Position numbers and translations under genes: made by a program. A stretch of 10,000 nucleotides of DNA from Magnetospirillum sp. (GTDB lineage: Bacteria > Pseudomonadota > Alphaproteobacteria > Rhodospirillales > Magnetospirillaceae), in the NCBI GenBank assembly GCA_020217035.1, contig JAIWOG010000094.1, positions 1 to 10,000 of the forward strand. The letters are read 5' to 3'. The notes under the pieces were generated by a model, which did no database searches, was not told the origin of the DNA, and worked only from the letters and a program-made list of their open reading frames with translations. Below are positions 6,965 through 10,000 of the stretch, piece by piece (position 1 is the first letter of the stretch; each line of letters starts with the position of its first letter).

Positions 6965-6972
6965 GCCGGTCC

Positions 6973-7920
6973 CTATTCCGCCGCGCTTTGGGCGGCGGCA
7001 CGGGCTTTGCGCAATTCGTCGAAATCGCGGTCGGCATGGTGCGAAGACCGGGTCAGCGGCGTCGCCGCCACCATCAGGAAGCCCTTGCTTTTGGCCACCG
7101 CGCGATAGTCGTCGAATTCTTCCGGGGTGACGAAGCGGTCGACGGCGACGTGCTTCAACGTCGGTTGCAGATACTGGCCGATGGTGATGAAATCGACACC
7201 GGCAGAGCGCATGTCGTCCATCACCTGCAACACTTCCGCCCGTGTCTCGCCCAAACCGACCATGATGCCGGACTTGGTGAAGATGGTGGGATCGATTTCC
7301 TTGACCATCTGCAACAGACGCAGCGAATGGAAATAACGCGCCCCCGGCCGAATGGTGCCATAAAGGCGCGGCACGGTTTCCAGATTGTGGTTGAACACGT
7401 CGGGACGCGCCTTGGCGACCACAGCGATGGCGCCGTCCTTGTCGCGGAAATCAGGCGTCAGCACTTCGATGGTGCATTGGGGGCTGGTGGCGCGGATGCG
7501 CTCGATGCAGCCGACGAACTGGAAGGCGCCACCATCGGCCAAATCGTCGCGGTCCACCGAGGTGATCACCACATGACGCAGTCCCATGGAGGCCACGGAT
7601 TCGGCCAGGTTTTCCGGCTCGGCGAAATCGACGCTGCCCTTGGGGTTGCCGGTTTTCACGTTGCAGAAGGCGCAGGCCCTGGTGCAGGTGTCGCCCAGGA
7701 TCATGAAGGTGGCGTGCTTGTGCTTCCAGCATTCGCCGATATTGGGACAAGCCGCTTCCTCGCAAACGGTGTGCAGGTTCTTGTCGCGCATCAGCTTGCG
7801 CACTTCGGCGGCTTCAGCCGAAGTGGGAGCCTTGACCCTGATCCAGTCCGGCTTCTTGGGCGAAACCTGGTCGGGACGACGGGCTTTTTCGGGATGGCGA
7901 AGAACGGGCTTGTCGGTCAT
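6973..7920 (-). CDS. lipA: Lipoyl synthase LipA
   Basis: A radical SAM enzyme that inserts two sulfurs into octanoyl groups on E2 and H proteins to make lipoyl cofactors. From the ATG at 7918-7920 it has 315 residues, the usual length. The auxiliary [4Fe-4S] cluster is bound by C53, C58 and C64 ([12 protein letters not shown]) and the radical SAM cluster by C79, C83 and C86 (CTRACAFC). The C-terminal RSSHHA (291-296) holds the serine that ligates the auxiliary cluster; most homologues have RSSYHA, so the His is a small variation. The frame is open to a TTG at 7956 (12 more residues), but those residues are not family-like and no ribosome binding site is seen there, so I chose the ATG. It lies 42 bp after the HD-GYP gene, close to lpd, whose product belongs to the lipoate-dependent complexes. 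Confidence 0.97.
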   Translation of the reverse strand: MTDKPVLRHPEKARRPDQVSPKKPDWIRVKAPTSAEAAEVRKLMRDKNLHTVCEEAACPNIGECWKHKHATFMILGDTCTRACAFCNVKTGNPKGSVDFAEPENLAESVASMGLRHVVITSVDRDDLADGGAFQFVGCIERIRATSPQCTIEVLTPDFRDKDGAIAVVAKARPDVFNHNLETVPRLYGTIRPGARYFHSLRLLQMVKEIDPTIFTKSGIMVGLGETRAEVLQVMDDMRSAGVDFITIGQYLQPTLKHVAVDRFVTPEEFDDYRAVAKSKGFLMVAATPLTRSSHHADRDFDELRKARAAAQSAAE

Positions 7921-7926
7921 GGTTTG

Positions 7927-7956
7927 GGTATCGTCCACAAGGATGGCGTTGGTCAA
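7927..7956 (-). promoter_or_regulatory. Possible lipA promoter giving a near-leaderless transcript
   Basis: On the minus strand TTGACC (7951-7956) resembles a -35 box. GATACC (7927-7932), 18 bases further on, is a weak -10. Transcription would begin around the A of the lipA ATG at 7920. This fits the lack of any clear ribosome binding site there, but the -10 matches only half of the consensus. Confidence 0.25.
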
Positions 7957-7962
7957 GTAAAT

Positions 7963-9846
7963 CTAGTGATGGGCAAGGCGGGAATGGATTTCCAGCACCT
8001 TGGGCAGAATTCGATCCAAGGCGGCGACCACGTCTGGGTCGAAATGGCTGCCGGCATCCTTGCGCAAGGTGTCGAGCGCTCGCTCGACGCTCCACGCTTC
8101 CTTGTAGGGGCGTTTCGAGGTCAGCGCGTCGAAGACGTCGGCTACCGCCACGATACGCGCTGAAAGCGGAATCTCGGCGCCTTTAAGTCCACGGGGATAG
8201 CCGCTGCCATCCCATTTCTCGTGATGGGACTCGGCGATCTCGATGCCCAGGCGGAACACCGACCGCCCCTCTTCCGCCATGCGTTCCTCGCTTAGGCGCA
8301 GCACCTCGCCGCCGATCAACGGATGACGGCACATCTCGCGCCGTTCGTCGTCATCCAGCCGCCCTGGTTTCAGCAAAACCGAATCGGCGATCCCCACCTT
8401 GCCGATGTCGTGCATGGGGGCGAAGCGATGGATGTCGCGGGCATAGGCCGCGTCGCCGGTCATCTCTTCGGCCAGCAGGGCGGAATACAGGCTCATGCGG
8501 ACCAGATGGTTGCCGGTTTCTGGATCACGGCTTTCCGCCAGCTTGGCCAAACCCTCGACGGCGGCGACGATCAGGCTGTCCATCACCAAGGTGCGCGACA
8601 GCACATTGTCCACATGGGCGGCGATGGAATGCAAAAAGCGCTTCTCGTCCAAGCCATAGGCGTCGTCACGTTCCGCCGCCACCAACAACAACGCCCCCCC
8701 GTCGCGCACGCTGGACAGCGGCAACAGCAAGGCGGTGCGCAATCCCATCTGCCCTAGAAGCGCGGCCAGGCCACTCCGCTGGTCAACCATCGAGATGACT
8801 CGTGGCTGTCCGCTTTGGCAAACCTTCTGCAAGATGGGATCGGAAAGTGGCCCCAAGGACTCGGCCATGGATACACCATGGATGCGTTCGACACTGAATC
8901 GCCCCGGCTCGGGGGCCGCCACCAACAACGCCAGCACGTCCACCGGCAGGAAATGGCTGAACTCCTCGTGGATGAAGGCCAGGGTCTGGTCGGCATCCGC
9001 TCCTTGGCTGATCCGTTCCGTCAACCGGAACATGCCTTGCAGCCGGCGCGACAGATTGTTGAATGCCCGTGTCATGCCGCCAATCTCACGCGTGCGGGCC
9101 ACCGGCACCTGATGTCCCAGGTCTCCGGCCGCCACCCGTCGAAACGCAGCCACGGTCATGTCCAAGGGCCGCAGCACGCCGCGTTGCAGGATGAAGGCTA
9201 AGACGATCGAGGCGGCGACAACGCCGGCCGCCATGCCGAACACCGACAGGCGGATCAGCAGCAACTTGCCTTCCATCATGTTCTGGAAGGCCACGGCCAA
9301 GCGTTCTGTGGATTCCACCAATTCATGACCGTTAGCGGCAAGATAGGCTGCCACCTTCAGGCTGTTGGGGCGCAAGGGATTGTCGCCGGCTGCTCGTTCC
9401 ATGCCGTCGCGGAACCGCTGCCAGGCGGCCACCGACACATCCAGTTGCGAGGTGGATCGATGGTCCCAGTTACAGCGCAAGGGTTCGTCGCGGCCGATCA
9501 GTTCGGCCGGCAGCTCGCGGGCGTGAAAGCCGGTGATGATCTGTTCGTAAAGCGTCACCTTGTCGGCGATGTCGCGATCGAACAGGCTGAGTTCGCGGTC
9601 GATGCCGCCACCAAGGTTCAAGCCGCCGCCGGCCAGGACCTCGTTGCTTTGCCGCTGCATCTCGACCGCCAGCACCCGCATCTGACCTGCCAGGTTCAGG
9701 ATCTGGTAGTCGTGCTGACGCAAATTCAGTTCGTATAGGATGAAGGCGATGGCCCCGGCGATGCCCAGGCACAACGCCAGCAAGGAGCCGAAAACCCAAA
9801 CCCGGATCGAGGCCCCCCAGCCCATCTGCGCGGCATTCGCAATCAT
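7963..9846 (-). CDS. Membrane sensor with HAMP, GAF and HD-GYP domains, predicted cyclic-di-GMP phosphodiesterase
   Basis: The protein has 627 residues. There is a membrane segment at about 14-37, a periplasmic helical region of about 160 residues and a second membrane segment at about 197-220. A HAMP linker follows (about 221-274), then a GAF-like domain (about 282-417) and a C-terminal HD-GYP domain (about 424-619). HD-GYP residues are intact: H447 (DPETGNH), H479-D480 and K483 (MHDIGK), H508 (CRHP), H541-H542-E543 and GYP 549-551 (HHEKWDGSGYP) and D570 (ADVFDAL). It should hydrolyse c-di-GMP in the cytoplasm, controlled by a periplasmic signal and a GAF ligand. Residues 49-68 (LNLAGQMRVLAVEMQRQ) resemble the first sensory helix of PilJ/NarX proteins. 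The start is ATG 9846, 9 nt after AAGGGG; a GTG one codon upstream (9849) is equally spaced for use. It sits between lpd and lipA. Substrate and signal are inferred. Confidence 0.93.
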   Translation of the reverse strand: MIANAAQMGWGASIRVWVFGSLLALCLGIAGAIAFILYELNLRQHDYQILNLAGQMRVLAVEMQRQSNEVLAGGGLNLGGGIDRELSLFDRDIADKVTLYEQIITGFHARELPAELIGRDEPLRCNWDHRSTSQLDVSVAAWQRFRDGMERAAGDNPLRPNSLKVAAYLAANGHELVESTERLAVAFQNMMEGKLLLIRLSVFGMAAGVVAASIVLAFILQRGVLRPLDMTVAAFRRVAAGDLGHQVPVARTREIGGMTRAFNNLSRRLQGMFRLTERISQGADADQTLAFIHEEFSHFLPVDVLALLVAAPEPGRFSVERIHGVSMAESLGPLSDPILQKVCQSGQPRVISMVDQRSGLAALLGQMGLRTALLLPLSSVRDGGALLLVAAERDDAYGLDEKRFLHSIAAHVDNVLSRTLVMDSLIVAAVEGLAKLAESRDPETGNHLVRMSLYSALLAEEMTGDAAYARDIHRFAPMHDIGKVGIADSVLLKPGRLDDDERREMCRHPLIGGEVLRLSEERMAEEGRSVFRLGIEIAESHHEKWDGSGYPRGLKGAEIPLSARIVAVADVFDALTSKRPYKEAWSVERALDTLRKDAGSHFDPDVVAALDRILPKVLEIHSRLAHH

Positions 9847-9864
9847 CACCCAACACCCCTTGCT

Positions 9865-9898
9865 GGCTTCGTCACGACGTATTCGCCGCGACGAAGCC
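9865..9898. other. Inverted repeat between lpd and the HD-GYP gene
   Basis: GGCTTCGTC (9865-9873) and GACGAAGCC (9890-9898) are perfect 9-bp arms around a 16-base spacer that can pair further with mismatches. It starts 17 bp after the lpd stop. No T-run follows on either strand, so it is a weak terminator, an mRNA-stabilising hairpin or a protein-binding site; the sequence does not decide. The left arm ends just upstream of the HD-GYP ribosome binding site (9856-9861). Confidence 0.5.
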
Positions 9899-9915
9899 GA
9901 AGGTAACGGCCAAGG

Positions 9916-10000
9916 CTAGAAATGGATAGCCCGGCCATAGGCGGACAACACCGCTTCGTGCATCATTTCCGAAAGCGTCGGGTGCGGGAAGACGGTGTGC
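9916..10000 (-). CDS. lpd: Dihydrolipoamide dehydrogenase (E3), C-terminal fragment
   Basis: Only the last 27 residues are in the window (the gene continues past the right edge). They contain PHPTLSEMMHEA, the C-terminal interface motif of dihydrolipoamide dehydrogenase. The His of HPTLSE is the catalytic base and the Glu five residues later completes its dyad. The end (SAYGRAIHF) is also family-like. The enzyme reoxidises lipoyl groups on pyruvate and 2-oxoglutarate dehydrogenase. Its position upstream of lipA on the same strand gives a functional link: one gene makes the cofactor, the other recycles it. Confidence 0.93.
   Translation of the reverse strand, partial: HTVFPHPTLSEMMHEAVLSAYGRAIHF

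Noticed and set aside
6955..8163. Open frame of 402 codons on the plus strand across lipA and the end of the HD-GYP gene
   Set aside because: It is antisense to two well-supported genes, is rich in Gly/His/Asp/Val typical of reverse-strand shadows, and matches no family I recognise.

Overview
This is a compact, GC-rich chromosomal window with gene-to-gene spacings of 0 to about 115 bp. It suggests an alphaproteobacterium, most likely Rhodospirillales and possibly Magnetospirillum-like. That placement rests on protein character, the lpd / lipA / coq10 order and the chemotaxis cluster; no marker gene fixes the genus. I see no mobile element, CRISPR array, tRNA or rRNA, and no sign of recent transfer.

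Left part (1-3647, + strand): the tail of a chemotaxis cluster. It holds the C-terminal half of a methyl-accepting chemotaxis protein (MCP) ending in a W-x-x-F docking tail, then a strong stem-loop, then cheR - cheD - cheB - a small helical protein, coupled by an ATGA overlap and 1-9 bp gaps. CheR methylates, CheB demethylates/deamidates and CheD deamidates the receptor. The last gene carries a D-x-x-x-Q helix of the kind used by the CheZ and CheT phosphatases, so the operon may encode adaptation and signal termination together.

Middle (3663-6520): a convergent DUF3422 membrane protein gene (- strand), then a 116-bp divergent intergenic region, then tldD (+ strand), the zinc-peptidase half of the TldD/TldE protease.

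Right part (6521-10000, - strand): read in transcription order, the end of lpd (E3 of 2-oxoacid dehydrogenases), a membrane-bound sensor with HAMP, GAF and HD-GYP domains (a predicted cyclic-di-GMP phosphodiesterase), lipA (lipoyl synthase) and a Coq10/RatA-type START protein. lpd, lipA and coq10 form a familiar alphaproteobacterial metabolic neighbourhood; the HD-GYP gene between lpd and lipA is the unusual member.

The best leads are the CheT/CheZ-like protein, the HD-GYP sensor placed in a lipoate/pyruvate dehydrogenase locus, the apparent match between the MCP tail and the CheR beta-subdomain, and the CorA-like topology of the DUF3422 protein.
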